Made by a program: the position numbers and the translations under genes | Assembly: GCF_900091315.1 (NCBI RefSeq) | Contig: NZ_FLSP01000026.1 | Coordinates: 1-64,000 of the forward strand | Direction: 5' to 3' | DNA from: Streptomyces sp. DI166 | Lineage (GTDB): Bacteria; Actinomycetota; Actinomycetes; Streptomycetales; Streptomycetaceae | Length of the DNA: 64,000 bases | The notes under the pieces: generated by a model | Databases searched by the model: none | What the model was told of the DNA's origin: nothing | What the model saw: only the letters and a program-made list of their open reading frames with translations | Shown: positions 19,437-28,513 of the stretch, piece after piece | Layout: each line of letters starts with the position of its first letter | Position numbering within the stretch: the first letter of the stretch is position 1

Positions 19437-20075
19437 ATGACTCCACCGACCACGCTCGCGCCGCGGGCGGAGGAGGGCGACACCCCGCCCACCCGGTTCG
19501 ACGACCAGCTCGCCGGCCAGCTGCTCGGGCAGCGGATCGTGCTGCTGGGCACCCAGGTCGACGAGGTCTCCGCCAACCGGGTGTGCGCGCAGTTGCTGCT
19601 GCTGTCCGCCGAGGACCCGCGCACCGACATCAGCCTGTTCATCAACAGCCCGGGCGGCTCGGTCCACGCGGGCCTGGCCATCTACGACACGATGCGGCTG
19701 ATCCCGAACGACGTCTCCACGCTCGCGATGGGCTTCGCGGCCAGCATGGGCCAGTTCCTGCTGAGCGTGGGCACGGCGGGCAAGCGCTATTCACTGCCCA
19801 ACGCGCGGATCATGATGCACCAGCCGTCGGCCGGGATCGGCGGCACCACCGCGGACATCGAGATCCAGGCGGAGAACCTGGAGTTCACCAAGCGGACCAT
19901 CGAGCGGATCACCGCCGAGCACACCGGCCAGACCCCGGAGACGATCTCCCGGGACGGCGACCGGGACCGCTGGTTCACGGCCGAGGAGGCCCGTGAGTAC
20001 GGGATCGTCGACCGGGTCGTGGAGTCCCTCGCGGACGTCCGCCCGGCCGCCGGCAAGCGACGGATGGGGCTGTAG
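19437..20075 (+). CDS. clpP3: ATP-dependent Clp protease proteolytic subunit ClpP3
   Basis: A 212-residue serine peptidase with the full ClpP triad: S103 (FAASMGQF), H128 (IMMHQP) and D177 (DGDRDRWF). It forms the proteolytic barrel that works with Clp ATPases. In Streptomyces the clpP3-clpP4 operon is a backup pair, induced when ClpP1/ClpP2 activity drops and PopR accumulates. A GAGGAGG ribosome site precedes the ATG. clpP4 follows after two bases, and a PopR box lies upstream. Confidence 0.92.
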   Translation: MTPPTTLAPRAEEGDTPPTRFDDQLAGQLLGQRIVLLGTQVDEVSANRVCAQLLLLSAEDPRTDISLFINSPGGSVHAGLAIYDTMRLIPNDVSTLAMGFAASMGQFLLSVGTAGKRYSLPNARIMMHQPSAGIGGTTADIEIQAENLEFTKRTIERITAEHTGQTPETISRDGDRDRWFTAEEAREYGIVDRVVESLADVRPAAGKRRMGL

Positions 20076-20077
20076 GC

Positions 20078-20680
20078 ATGGGCAGTTACACGATTCCGAA
20101 CGTCATCGAGCGCACCCCGCAGGGCGAGCGGTCCTTCGACGTGTTCAGCCGGCTGCTCAACGAGCGGATCATCTTCCTCGGCACCGAGATCGACGACGGG
20201 GTCGCCAATGTCGTCATCGCGCAACTGCTCCACCTGGAGTCGACGGCACCCGAGCACGAGATCGCGATCTACATCAACTCGCCCGGCGGATCGTTCACTT
20301 CGCTGATGGCGATCTACGACACGATGACCTATGTGCAGGCCCCGATCTCCACGTTCTGCGTGGGGCAGGCGGCTTCCACGGCGGCGGTGCTGCTGGCGGG
20401 CGGCGATCCGGGGCGGCGCTCGGTGCTGGAGCACGCCCGGGTGCTGCTCGGCCAGCCGGCCAGCGGCGGGCGCCAGGGCGTGGTCTCCGACCTGGCGCTC
20501 CAGGCCAAGGAGATGGTCCGGATCCGCGCCCAGGTGGAGGAGGTACTGGCCCGGCACACCCACCACGACGTGGCGACGCTGCGCGCCGACATGGACCGCG
20601 ACAAGGTGTTCACCGCCGAGGAGGCGGTGGCGTACGGCCTCGCCGACCATGTGGTGAGCCGGCGCCTCGTCACGGTCTGA
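20078..20680 (+). CDS. clpP4: ClpP4 subunit lacking the catalytic histidine
   Basis: A 200-residue ClpP-fold protein encoded two bases after clpP3. The nucleophile S100 is kept ([12 protein letters not shown]) and the region of the acid is kept (D175 in DMDRDKVF). The position of the catalytic His reads RVLLGQP, with Gly (codon GGC, 20450-20452) at residue 125 instead of His. The canonical triad is therefore incomplete, and the subunit may be inactive or structural in a mixed ClpP3/ClpP4 particle. Whether this is general among ClpP4 proteins needs an alignment. Confidence 0.88.
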   Translation: MGSYTIPNVIERTPQGERSFDVFSRLLNERIIFLGTEIDDGVANVVIAQLLHLESTAPEHEIAIYINSPGGSFTSLMAIYDTMTYVQAPISTFCVGQAASTAAVLLAGGDPGRRSVLEHARVLLGQPASGGRQGVVSDLALQAKEMVRIRAQVEEVLARHTHHDVATLRADMDRDKVFTAEEAVAYGLADHVVSRRLVTV

Positions 20681-20698
20681 GGCGCCGGGTCCGGTCCG

Positions 20699-21103
20699 TC
20701 AGGCGGCCAGGCACAGTCCGTCGTACGACGAGGGGGCCGCGTCCCGTCCGCCGGTCCTGCCGTGCCGGGAGGTCAGGCGGATCAGCTCGCCGTGGGCCAG
20801 GGACAGCAGGTCGCCGAGGCTCAGGCCGAGCGCGCGGGCGGCGGCCGCGAGGACCTCCGAGGAGGCCTCCTTGCGGCCGCGTTCCACCTCGGAGAGGTAG
20901 GGCATGGAGATCCGGGCGGCGTCGGCCACGTCCTTCAGGGTGCGCTCCTGGGCGAGGCGCTCGCGCCGCAGGACGTCGCCGACCAGGTCCCGCCACAGGG
21001 GTTCCCTGGCGGCGGGTCCGGCGGTGTCCGGACGCGGGGGCTCCTGGCGCGCGGGCGGGCGGAGCGGGATGACTCGGGCTTCGTTCGGCGCGTGATCGGT
21101 CAC
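20699..21103 (-). CDS. popR: PopR/ClgR-type HTH activator with C-terminal LAA degron
   Basis: A 134-residue regulator with a variable N-terminus and an XRE-type HTH (LKDVADAARISMPYLSEVER) followed by ALGLSLGDLL. It ends in CLAA. In S. lividans, PopR activates clpP3-clpP4 and is itself degraded by ClpP1/ClpP2 through two C-terminal alanines; both the context and the ending fit here. ClgR is the close relative and the main alternative, but the location beside clpP3-clpP4 favours PopR. It starts with GTG and converges on clpP4. Confidence 0.82.
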   Translation of the reverse strand: MTDHAPNEARVIPLRPPARQEPPRPDTAGPAAREPLWRDLVGDVLRRERLAQERTLKDVADAARISMPYLSEVERGRKEASSEVLAAAARALGLSLGDLLSLAHGELIRLTSRHGRTGGRDAAPSSYDGLCLAA

Positions 21104-21201
21104 TTTCCCAGCCTAGGAGCCGCGGGCCCGCGGGGAAGGCCGTGGCGTTCTGCCCTGGGGAGAATCGCCCAGCGCGAACAGCGAGTTGAGGGGCCGGTGG
21201 A

Positions 21202-21654
21202 TCAGGCCGCGGTCAGCCGCAGCACGGCGCGGACGCGCTTGCCGACCGGGACGCGTTCGACGGCGACCTCGCCCGCCAGGGCGTGCACTATCTCCAGACC
21301 GTGCCCTCCGACGCGCCCGGGGTCGCGGGCGAAGCGGCGGGGCAGGGCGGCGCTGCTGTCGTAGACGGTGACCGCGACGCGCGCGTCGGTGCCCTCCAGG
21401 TCGAGGATGTACGGGCCGTTGCTGTGCCGGTCGGCGTTGGTGACCAGTTCGCTGACCACGAGGAGCACCACCTCGTGGATCCGGTCGGGGATCTCGGCGC
21501 ACCACTCCGTGCGCAGCCGGTCGAGGAAGGAGGCGGCGAAGGAGCGGGCCTCCGCGATGCACCCCGGTTCCCCGCTGTAGTGGGCCGCCGCGCGCAGCGG
21601 TTCCACGGGCACGTCGAATCCGCTCGGAATAACCGCCCCGTCGTGTTCGATCAT
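21202..21654 (-). CDS. ATP-binding anti-sigma-like protein (HATPase_c)
   Basis: A 150-residue GHKL ATPase of the RsbW/SpoIIAB type: N-box VVSELVTNADRHS, then the degenerate G-box GHGLEIVHALAG. Such proteins act as anti-sigma factors or serine kinases on anti-sigma antagonists. Streptomyces has dozens, and the partner cannot be read from the context because no sigma factor is adjacent. It is cytoplasmic. Confidence 0.85.
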   Translation of the reverse strand: MIEHDGAVIPSGFDVPVEPLRAAAHYSGEPGCIAEARSFAASFLDRLRTEWCAEIPDRIHEVVLLVVSELVTNADRHSNGPYILDLEGTDARVAVTVYDSSAALPRRFARDPGRVGGHGLEIVHALAGEVAVERVPVGKRVRAVLRLTAA

Positions 21655-21754
21655 GCGTTTCTCTCTCGGAAGGCCACAGGAGGCCGGACGTTACTGCACC
21701 AGTGTTCGTACCCAGTGCCGCGCCGTGCAGTCCCCCGCATCCGGGCCGGGTGCG

Positions 21755-23011
21755 TCACACCGCCGGGGTCGAGGTGAGTCCGGGGCTGCCGCTGGTCGTC
21801 AGCGACTCGCTGATCGAGTCGGACGCCAGCGGCGACTCAGGGGTGGAGGTGTCCGGCGTGAGCGGCGTGTCCGTCGTGGTGTCCGAGGTCGGCGGGCTGG
21901 TCGGGGTCGACGGCGAGGTCGGGGTCGACGGGGAGGTCGGCACGGACGGCGAGGTGGGCGGGCAGCCCGTCTCGTTGCCGGCCGTCGGGGGCGACGGGCA
22001 GGCCGTCGTGGTGTGCGGCGAGGTCGAGGGCGACTTGGTCACCGGCGGGGAGGGGTGGTGCGGCGGGTGCGTCTTCTTGTCCTTGTGGCCGTTGTCGCCG
22101 TGCTGCCGGTGGAACCACTCGTCGTGCTGGTGGTCGTAGACCACAAAGACCTTGATCACCTCGGTGGAGGGCGAGACCACCACCGTGTTCGAGGCGCTGT
22201 ACGACGGCCAGGAGTCGCCGGTGGGCTTCGGTGTGTCGTTCAGCGCGACCGGCGGGGTCAGCGGGTTGCCGCAGGCGCAGCGCACCCGGGGCATGCCGTG
22301 GTCGTCGACGAGGACGGCGGTGCCGGCCTGGAGGACGGCCTGGTAGCTGGTGGCGCCGCCGTCGCGGTAGCCGTGGTTGGTGACGCGGGTGTCCATGCGC
22401 AGCTGTACGGGGGTCAGTCCGCGCAGGTAGTCCGGGACGGCGTCGGGGGCGACACCGGCGACGGAGGCGAACGCCTTGTTCTTCTGCGGCTGCGACTGGA
22501 GCGCCTTGATCTGCTTCTCCACGTCGCAGGCGGCCACGTTGCGGGTGCCGCCGTACAGGCCGGGGGCGCCGCCGTCGACTCCGCGTACGGCGTTGGCGTC
22601 GCCGGAGCCGGTGGCCGGGGACGGGGTGACGGGCGCGGCAGAGCTGTTCGTGGCGGTGGACTCGGTGAAGGGATCGGGGCCGTTCTTGCCGGCGGCCTGG
22701 AGGAAGACCTCGCCGCCGGAGCCGGAACCTCCGCCGCCTCCCCGGCCCAGGACGACCGCGACCACCACGGCGGCCACGACCACCGTGGCCAGGACGGCCA
22801 TCCTCGGTACGGACCGCCACCAGGGCTGGTGCGGTTCGGGCTCCGGGGGGACCGCGCCGCCGCCGCTGCCGGGGGCGGGGTGGGCGGGATGCCGCCTCCG
22901 CCGCTGCCCGGGGGCTGGGAGGGGGGTCCGGAGGGCGGCTGCGAGGGACCGGACAGGGGGGCCCGACGGGGGTCCTGTGGGTCGGCCTGAGGACGGAGGT
23001 TCGACGCTCAC
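21755..23011 (-). CDS. single-pass membrane protein, DUF6777-like
   Basis: A 418-residue protein. A Pro/Arg-rich cytoplasmic N-terminus of about 70 residues precedes one transmembrane helix (about 71-90) and a Gly-rich linker. The globular extracytoplasmic domain at about 100-310 contains EVFLQAAGKNGPDPFT and CACGNPLTPP. The tail is low-complexity Ser/Thr/Pro with PTSPST repeats, probably a wall-spanning or glycosylated stalk. The globular part resembles DUF6777, which is of unknown function. It starts with GTG. Confidence 0.75.
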   Translation of the reverse strand: MSVEPPSSGRPTGPPSGPPVRSLAAALRTPLPAPGQRRRRHPAHPAPGSGGGAVPPEPEPHQPWWRSVPRMAVLATVVVAAVVVAVVLGRGGGGGSGSGGEVFLQAAGKNGPDPFTESTATNSSAAPVTPSPATGSGDANAVRGVDGGAPGLYGGTRNVAACDVEKQIKALQSQPQKNKAFASVAGVAPDAVPDYLRGLTPVQLRMDTRVTNHGYRDGGATSYQAVLQAGTAVLVDDHGMPRVRCACGNPLTPPVALNDTPKPTGDSWPSYSASNTVVVSPSTEVIKVFVVYDHQHDEWFHRQHGDNGHKDKKTHPPHHPSPPVTKSPSTSPHTTTACPSPPTAGNETGCPPTSPSVPTSPSTPTSPSTPTSPPTSDTTTDTPLTPDTSTPESPLASDSISESLTTSGSPGLTSTPAV

Positions 23012-23171
23012 GATCCCTTCTTCCCGATGCGGGACAATCGCGGCAATTCATGCCAATAGCCACATTTCCACATCGTGACCATTGTGTGCTCCGGTGCGGC
23101 CCGGTTCGCAAGCCGACGCGGACGGCCCCTCTCGGCGGGCGGGGCCCGCGGGTGCTGCTTAGCGTGGCAGC

Positions 23172-24422
23172 GTGAGCGTTCGCACAACCTCCGGCCGGGC
23201 CGTGGCCCGCCACGGCTGGCCGCAGGCCCTGGTCGCCGTGGCGGCCGGGATGATCGCCATGGGCGTGGTCGCCGCGCTCGGGCTGTGGGCGGCGGGGGCG
23301 ACGGACCTGCCGGACAACGCCTATCCCCGGGTCGTCGCCGCGACGGTGGTCACCGCCGTGGGCGGCACGGTGGAGATGAAGGGCGACGCCGGCGGCCTCG
23401 CCGAGTCGGCGGCTGATCTCACGGTGATCCCCCTGTCCGTGACCCTGGTGGGCGCCCTGGTGACAGCCGCCGGGTTCCTGCGCCCGCTGCGGCACCGGGC
23501 GGTGACGGGTGCGCGGGAGCTGGCGGGCTGGGCGGCCCGCCTCGCAGTGCTCTGGCTGCTGGCGCTGCTGGGCCTGTCGCTGTTCGCCCGCCACGACTTC
23601 AAGATCTCTCTCGGCGACGACACGATCGGCGACATCGGCGACCTCTTCGGTGTCTCCCCGAAGGTCGGCTTCCGCACGGACGTGCCGCTGACCCTGTTCT
23701 TCGGCCTGCTATGGCTGGTGGGGGTGCTCGTCCTGGCCCTGCTGGTGGCCCGGGGCGCCCCCCTGCCGCCGAGGCTGCTGCGCTTCCAGGAGTCGGTACG
23801 CCCGGCGGCCTACGCGATGGTGGCCCTGCTGCTGGCCTGCGTGGCGCTGGGCGTGGTGATCGGCGTGGTCGTCGCCCTGACCCGGGGCCACGCCCGCGAG
23901 ACCCTCGCCGTGATCCTGCTGGGCCTGCCGAACCTGATGTGGCTGGCCCTGACCGTCGGCCTGGGCGCCACCTGGGAGGGCAGGGTCGACGGGCCCTTCG
24001 GCCTGCCGATGCCGCATGTCCTGGACGAGGTACTGCGCGGCTCCGAGACGACGGATCTGAACCTGAGCACCCTGTCCGAGTACGACAGCCGCGTGTGGTG
24101 GCTGCTGGTCGTGACGGCGGTCCTGGTCCTGGCCGCCGCCTTCGTGATGGCGGCCCGCTCCCCCAGCCGGATGCGCGCCTGGCAGCACGCGGTGCACATG
24201 GCGGTCGCCCTGGCCCTGACGGTCCTGATGATCTGCCTGGTCGCCCGGGTCTCGGCCCACTACGGCCTCTCGGTCCTGGGCATCGGCGACCTCGGCGGAG
24301 ACCTGGGCGGGGAACTGCTCCTCGAACCCCGGCTCTGGACAGCCCTCGGCCTCGCCCTGGCGTGGGGGCTGGTCGCGGGCTTCATCGGCGGGCTGGCGGC
24401 CCGGCCGGTGCAGCGCCGCTAG
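23172..24422 (+). CDS. streptophobe family multi-pass membrane protein
   Basis: A 416-residue protein with about ten hydrophobic helices (first helices at about 18-40 and 80-100) separated by short charged loops. It matches the actinobacterial streptophobe family, whose function is unknown. A loop at about 140-160 (GDDTIGDIGDLFGVSPK) resembles the repeated D-x-G-D segments seen again near 360-375. GTG 23172 is the start. It converges on the kinase operon. Confidence 0.75.
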   Translation: MSVRTTSGRAVARHGWPQALVAVAAGMIAMGVVAALGLWAAGATDLPDNAYPRVVAATVVTAVGGTVEMKGDAGGLAESAADLTVIPLSVTLVGALVTAAGFLRPLRHRAVTGARELAGWAARLAVLWLLALLGLSLFARHDFKISLGDDTIGDIGDLFGVSPKVGFRTDVPLTLFFGLLWLVGVLVLALLVARGAPLPPRLLRFQESVRPAAYAMVALLLACVALGVVIGVVVALTRGHARETLAVILLGLPNLMWLALTVGLGATWEGRVDGPFGLPMPHVLDEVLRGSETTDLNLSTLSEYDSRVWWLLVVTAVLVLAAAFVMAARSPSRMRAWQHAVHMAVALALTVLMICLVARVSAHYGLSVLGIGDLGGDLGGELLLEPRLWTALGLALAWGLVAGFIGGLAARPVQRR

Positions 24423-24446
24423 AGGAACGGCTCCGGTAGAACCGCT

Positions 24447-25457
24447 CTAGAAGAACGGCTCCGCCCACCGGGGCGGGGGCCTCGGGGGGTCCGCCGGTTC
24501 CGGGTGGTCGCGGCCGAGCACCGGGACGTCCACCTGGGTCGGAGGGTGCGCAGCGGCGTCCCCTTCCGCGGGTGCCGCGTCGCCGCGCAGCGCCATCCGC
24601 AGCGCCGCCACGAAGGAGAGGCAGGACTCGTAGCGGCTCTCCGGGGACTTGGCCAGGGCCTTGGCGAAGACGGTGTCCACCGGTGCGGGAAGGTCGGGGC
24701 GGGAGCCGGTCAGGGGCGGGGGCTGGTCGTACTGGTGGGCCCACAGCAGGGCCATGTCGTCGTCCCGTTGGAACGGGGGGTGGCCGGACAGGCACTCGTA
24801 GACGACGCAGGCGAACCCGTAGACGTCGCAGCGGGCGTCCACCGGCTTGCCGGAGATCTGTTCCGGGGCGACGTAGTCGAGCGTGCCCACGAACTGGCCG
24901 ACGGTCGTGAGCCCCGTCAGGGACAGGGACTTCTTGGTCAGGCCGAAGTCGGTGAGGTAGGCGTGCTCGGGGTGGTCGCTGTCCGTGCCGCGGGCGACCA
25001 GGATGTTGCCGGGTTTGACGTCCCGGTGGACCAGGCCGTGCTCGTGGGCCGCGTCCAGGGCGGAGGCCACCTGGCCGGCGATGCGTACGGCCGTCGGCGG
25101 CGACAGCGGGCCCTGGCGGTCCAGGAGGTGGCGCAGGTCGCTGCCCGCGACGTACCGCATCGCGATGAACAGGACGTCGTCCGTCTCGCCCGCCTCGAAT
25201 ACCGGCACGATGTGCGGGTGGTCGATGGCCGCCGCGGCCCGGGACTCGTGGCTGAAGCGGCGCCGGAAGGTGTCGTTGCGGGCGAGTTCCGGCGCGAGCA
25301 GCTTGAGCGCGACCGAGCGGTCCAGGCGCAGGTCACGGGCGCGGTAGACGACCGCCATGCCGCCGCGGCCGATCTCCTCCTCGATGCGGTACCCGGCGAC
25401 CTGCCGGCCGATCAGCTCGGAGGGACTGCCCGAGAACAGGCTCGTCTCACGGACCAT
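24447..25457 (-). CDS. cytoplasmic Ser/Thr protein kinase
   Basis: A 336-residue Hanks-type kinase with every motif intact: GRGGMAVVY (30-38), catalytic lysine in VALKLL (K52), HRDVKPGN (144-151), DFG (170-172), APEQ and DVYGFACVVYE. After the kinase domain comes a Pro-rich tail with no transmembrane helix, so it is soluble. It is the last gene of an operon with an FHA-containing ABC transporter and a small protein (11-base overlap). This arrangement mirrors PknF and Rv1747 of Mycobacterium, so the transporter is the likely phosphorylation target. Confidence 0.92.
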   Translation of the reverse strand: MVRETSLFSGSPSELIGRQVAGYRIEEEIGRGGMAVVYRARDLRLDRSVALKLLAPELARNDTFRRRFSHESRAAAAIDHPHIVPVFEAGETDDVLFIAMRYVAGSDLRHLLDRQGPLSPPTAVRIAGQVASALDAAHEHGLVHRDVKPGNILVARGTDSDHPEHAYLTDFGLTKKSLSLTGLTTVGQFVGTLDYVAPEQISGKPVDARCDVYGFACVVYECLSGHPPFQRDDDMALLWAHQYDQPPPLTGSRPDLPAPVDTVFAKALAKSPESRYESCLSFVAALRMALRGDAAPAEGDAAAHPPTQVDVPVLGRDHPEPADPPRPPPRWAEPFF

Positions 25458-25992
25458 CCGGGCTCACCACCCGGGTGGCGGTGAGGCCGGGGTCCCCGGT
25501 GTCGGCGCGGGGCCCCTCGTCGGTGGTGAATGTGCTCAGCCGCATCCCGTCCGCGTACACCCAGCGCCCGTGCTCGGCGTCGTACAGCCACACGTGCTCG
25601 CCCTCGACGACCACCCCGATCCGCAGTCCGTGGGTGCGGTCCCGGAAGGACTCGCCGTCGAGGCCGCCCGACGCCAGGTCCTCCATCGCGGACCGGTACC
25701 GGGACAGGGTCTGCTCGGCGCGGGCGAGGTACGGCAGCGGGTCGGCGGTACGGGCCGGGGACGCGCCCGGCACCGGCGGGTCCTGCGGTACGGCGACCAG
25801 TTCCCGGGCGTCCACCCAGGCCGACCAGCCGTTGGCGCACAGCACGCGCCCCCAGTCCCCGCGCCGTTCCAGGAGCTGCACCGGAAGCAGCGCGTCCAGG
25901 GGCACCGTGGGCCGGGACGGATCGGGCAGTTCCCAGGCCGGCATCCCGTGGCCGGGGACGACATGGGTGGGCCGGAATCCGGGAGTCGCCAT
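25447..25992 (-). CDS. conserved hypothetical protein between FHA-ABC transporter and kinase
   Basis: A 181-residue protein. Residues 30-70 (LPVQLLERRGDWGRVLCANG, then WSAWVDARELV) read like an SH3-type beta barrel. The second half (VVVEGEHVWLYDAEHG) also looks beta-rich. There is no signal or membrane segment. It overlaps the kinase start by 11 bases and starts nine bases after the ABC gene's stop, so all three are translated together. The function is unknown; it may link kinase and transporter. Confidence 0.7.
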   Translation of the reverse strand: MATPGFRPTHVVPGHGMPAWELPDPSRPTVPLDALLPVQLLERRGDWGRVLCANGWSAWVDARELVAVPQDPPVPGASPARTADPLPYLARAEQTLSRYRSAMEDLASGGLDGESFRDRTHGLRIGVVVEGEHVWLYDAEHGRWVYADGMRLSTFTTDEGPRADTGDPGLTATRVVSPDGP

Positions 25993-26001
25993 GGCCTGCC
26001 C

Positions 26002-28344
26002 CTACTTCCGCATCACGACGGGTTCCTGGCGCCGCAGCAGCCGGGAGACCACGTAGCCGAAGACCGCCGACAGCACGATCAGCATGCCGATGTTGAGCAG
26101 CCACACGCCCGTCGAGTGCTCGAAGAGCGGGTCGCCGGTGAGGTCGCCGGGCACGATCCGGGCCAGACCGACGGTCCCGGCCATCGCGCCGAGCGCCCAG
26201 CGCGAGGGCACCAGCCAGGCGAGCTGTTCCAGGCCGGGCACGCCGTCCAGCTTGAGCAGGGCGCCGCAGAACACCACCTGGACGATGGCCAGCAGCACCA
26301 GCAGCGGCATCGTCACCTCCTCCTTGCGCACCAGTGCCGAGACCAGCAGGCCGAGCATCATCGCGGTGAAGGCGAGCAGGGCCACCGCGACGGTGATCTC
26401 GACGAGCGGTGGCATCAGTACGCCCTTGCCGCCGGGCGCGTTGAGGTCGACGCCGAGCAGGGCGACGAGGGTCAGCACGACGGCCTGGAGCACGGTGATG
26501 GCGCCGAGGACGACGACCTTGGACATCAGGTAGGCGGATCTGGACAGGCCGACGGATCGCTCGCGCTGGTAGATCGTGCGCTCCTTGACCAGTTCCCGCA
26601 CGGCATTGGCGGCGCCGGTGAGGACCGCACCGACGCACAGGATGAGCAGCGCGTTCATCGCGGTGTCCCGGGTCAGCGAGCTGCCCGCGAGGGCGCGGGC
26701 CATGGCGCCCATCACGAACGGCAGGGCGATCATGATGGCGAGGAAGGTGCGGTCCGCGCTGAGCGCGGCGGCGTAGCGGCGGATCAGTGTGCCGAGCTGG
26801 GCGCCGCGGCTGCGCGGGCGCGGCGGCGGGGTGATGACCACGGGCCCCTCGCGCATCAGGCGCGGCTGCGCGGTGGCGTCGACGACGTACCGGCGGTGCT
26901 GCGGCGAGCTGGTGTAGGCGCCGGACCAGTTGCGCTCCCGGTCGCGTTCGAAGGCCTCGAAGGCCTCCGGCCACTCCTCGAACCCGAAGAACGGCAGTGC
27001 CTCCTCGGGCGGCCCGTAGTAGGCGATCCGGCCGCCGGGCGCGAGGACCAGCAGACGGTCGCAGACGTCGAGGCTGAGCACGCTGTGGGTGACGACGATG
27101 ACGGTGCGGCCGTCGTCGGCCAGGCCGCGCAGCATGTGCATCACCGAGCGGTCCATGCCGGGGTCGAGTCCCGAGGTCGGCTCGTCCAGGAAGAGCAGGG
27201 AGGGCTTGGTGAGCAGTTCCAGGGCGACGCTGACGCGTTTGCGCTGACCGCCGGAGAGGCTGTGCACGGGCTGTCCGGCGCGCTGTTCCAGGCCGAGTTC
27301 GCGGATGACCTCGTCGACCCGGGCCTGCCGTTCGGCCTTGGCGGTGTCCTGCGGGAAGCGCAGTTCGGCGGCGTAGGACAGGGCGGCGCGGACGGTGAGC
27401 TGGGCGTGCAGGATGTCGTCCTGCGGGACCAGGCCGATGCGCTGGCGCAGTTCGGCGTAGTCGCGGTAGAGGTCGCGGCCGTCGTAGACGACGGTGCCGT
27501 GGTCGGCGGGGCGCTGTCCGGTGAGGGCGTTGAGGAGGGTGGACTTGCCCGCGCCGCTCGGGCCGACGACGGCGAGCAGGCACTTCTCCCCGACCGGGAA
27601 GGACACGTCGTCGAGGAGGGTCTTGCGGCCGTGGTCGACGGCGACGGTGAGGTCCTGCACCTCCAGGGAGACCTCACCGGTGTCGACGTACTCCTGGAGT
27701 TCGTCCCCGACCAGGCAGAACGCCGAGTGGCCGATGCCGATGACGTCGCCGGAGCGGACCTCGGCGAGGTTGACGGGGCTGCCGTTGAGGTAGGTGCCGT
27801 TGTGGCTGCCCAGGTCGGCGATCTCGTGGCCGCCGTCGGGACGGCCGCGCAGTTCGGCGTGGTGGCGGGAGACGGTGAGGTCGTCGATGACGAGGTCGTT
27901 GTCGGGGGCGCGGCCGATACGCACGGTCCGGGCCTGGGGCAGCGGCCGTACGGTGGTGGGCTGCCGGAAGGTGCCGGTCTGGGCGGGCGCGGAGACGGCC
28001 GAGGGGCGTTCCGGCCGGGGTTCGGGGCGGCCGAGGACGACGGCGCGCGGTCCGTCGGCGGGGTTGCCGAAGCGGATCACGGTGCCGGGTCCGACGTACC
28101 GCTCCTGGATGCGGCGCCCATCGGCGTAGGTGCCGTTGGTGCTGTGGTCGTCCTGGATCGTCCAGTGGTCGCTCTCGGGGTGCAGGACCGCGTGGTGCCA
28201 GGAGACCCGGGCATCGTCGAGCACGATGTCGCTGAGGGGGTCGCGGCCGACGTGGTAGTCGCGGCTCGGGGTCATCACGGTGGAGCCCGACTCGGTCTCC
28301 AGCACGAGTACGGGCGCAGTCGGTGCGAGCGGTCGCTCCGCCAT
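26002..28344 (-). CDS. FHA-FHA-ABC transporter (Rv1747-like)
   Basis: A 780-residue half-transporter. Two FHA phosphothreonine-binding domains come first: HVGRDPLSDIVLDD with STNGTYADG (about 30-100) and RIGRAPDNDLVIDD with SHNGTYLNG (about 140-205). The ATPase follows, with Walker A VGPSGAGKSTLL near 260, signature LSGGQRKRVS and Walker B LLFLDEPTSGLD. The C-terminus holds about six transmembrane helices of the ABC-2/ABCG type. The FHA domains probably bind the phosphorylated partner made by the kinase of this operon. The substrate is unknown; Rv1747 is linked to export of cell-envelope lipids. Confidence 0.9.
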   Translation of the reverse strand: MAERPLAPTAPVLVLETESGSTVMTPSRDYHVGRDPLSDIVLDDARVSWHHAVLHPESDHWTIQDDHSTNGTYADGRRIQERYVGPGTVIRFGNPADGPRAVVLGRPEPRPERPSAVSAPAQTGTFRQPTTVRPLPQARTVRIGRAPDNDLVIDDLTVSRHHAELRGRPDGGHEIADLGSHNGTYLNGSPVNLAEVRSGDVIGIGHSAFCLVGDELQEYVDTGEVSLEVQDLTVAVDHGRKTLLDDVSFPVGEKCLLAVVGPSGAGKSTLLNALTGQRPADHGTVVYDGRDLYRDYAELRQRIGLVPQDDILHAQLTVRAALSYAAELRFPQDTAKAERQARVDEVIRELGLEQRAGQPVHSLSGGQRKRVSVALELLTKPSLLFLDEPTSGLDPGMDRSVMHMLRGLADDGRTVIVVTHSVLSLDVCDRLLVLAPGGRIAYYGPPEEALPFFGFEEWPEAFEAFERDRERNWSGAYTSSPQHRRYVVDATAQPRLMREGPVVITPPPRPRSRGAQLGTLIRRYAAALSADRTFLAIMIALPFVMGAMARALAGSSLTRDTAMNALLILCVGAVLTGAANAVRELVKERTIYQRERSVGLSRSAYLMSKVVVLGAITVLQAVVLTLVALLGVDLNAPGGKGVLMPPLVEITVAVALLAFTAMMLGLLVSALVRKEEVTMPLLVLLAIVQVVFCGALLKLDGVPGLEQLAWLVPSRWALGAMAGTVGLARIVPGDLTGDPLFEHSTGVWLLNIGMLIVLSAVFGYVVSRLLRRQEPVVMRK

Positions 28345-28426
28345 GCCTGGATTCTAACGATTTGCCTGCTAGTGCGCCTGGCACACCCTGGCGTCCGGCA
28401 GGCGCCGGTGACCGGTGACCTGCGGG

Positions 28427-28513
28427 CGGGCGGCATGGAACGCGTCGGCGGCGGGCGGCTCAGCCGACGGGCGGCATGGAACGCGTCGGCGGCGGGCGGC
28501 TCAGCCGACGGGC
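28427..28513. repeat. 41-bp tandem duplication with internal hairpin
   Basis: Two perfect 41-bp copies (28427-28467 and 28468-28508) plus five bases of a third. Each copy contains CGTCGGC and GCCGACG, able to form a 7-bp stem (first copy 28443-28469). The second copy includes the stop codon of the gene at 28501. The unit may be a duplicated terminator hairpin. Confidence 0.75.

Noticed and set aside
21900..21960. Short tandem repeats resembling a small array
   Set aside because: They encode the PTSPST low-complexity tail of the DUF6777-like protein; they are not CRISPR or a mobile repeat.
24423..24462. Repeated GAACGGCTCCG beside the kinase stop codon
   Set aside because: Two short copies, one inside coding sequence; too little to call a terminator or repeat element.
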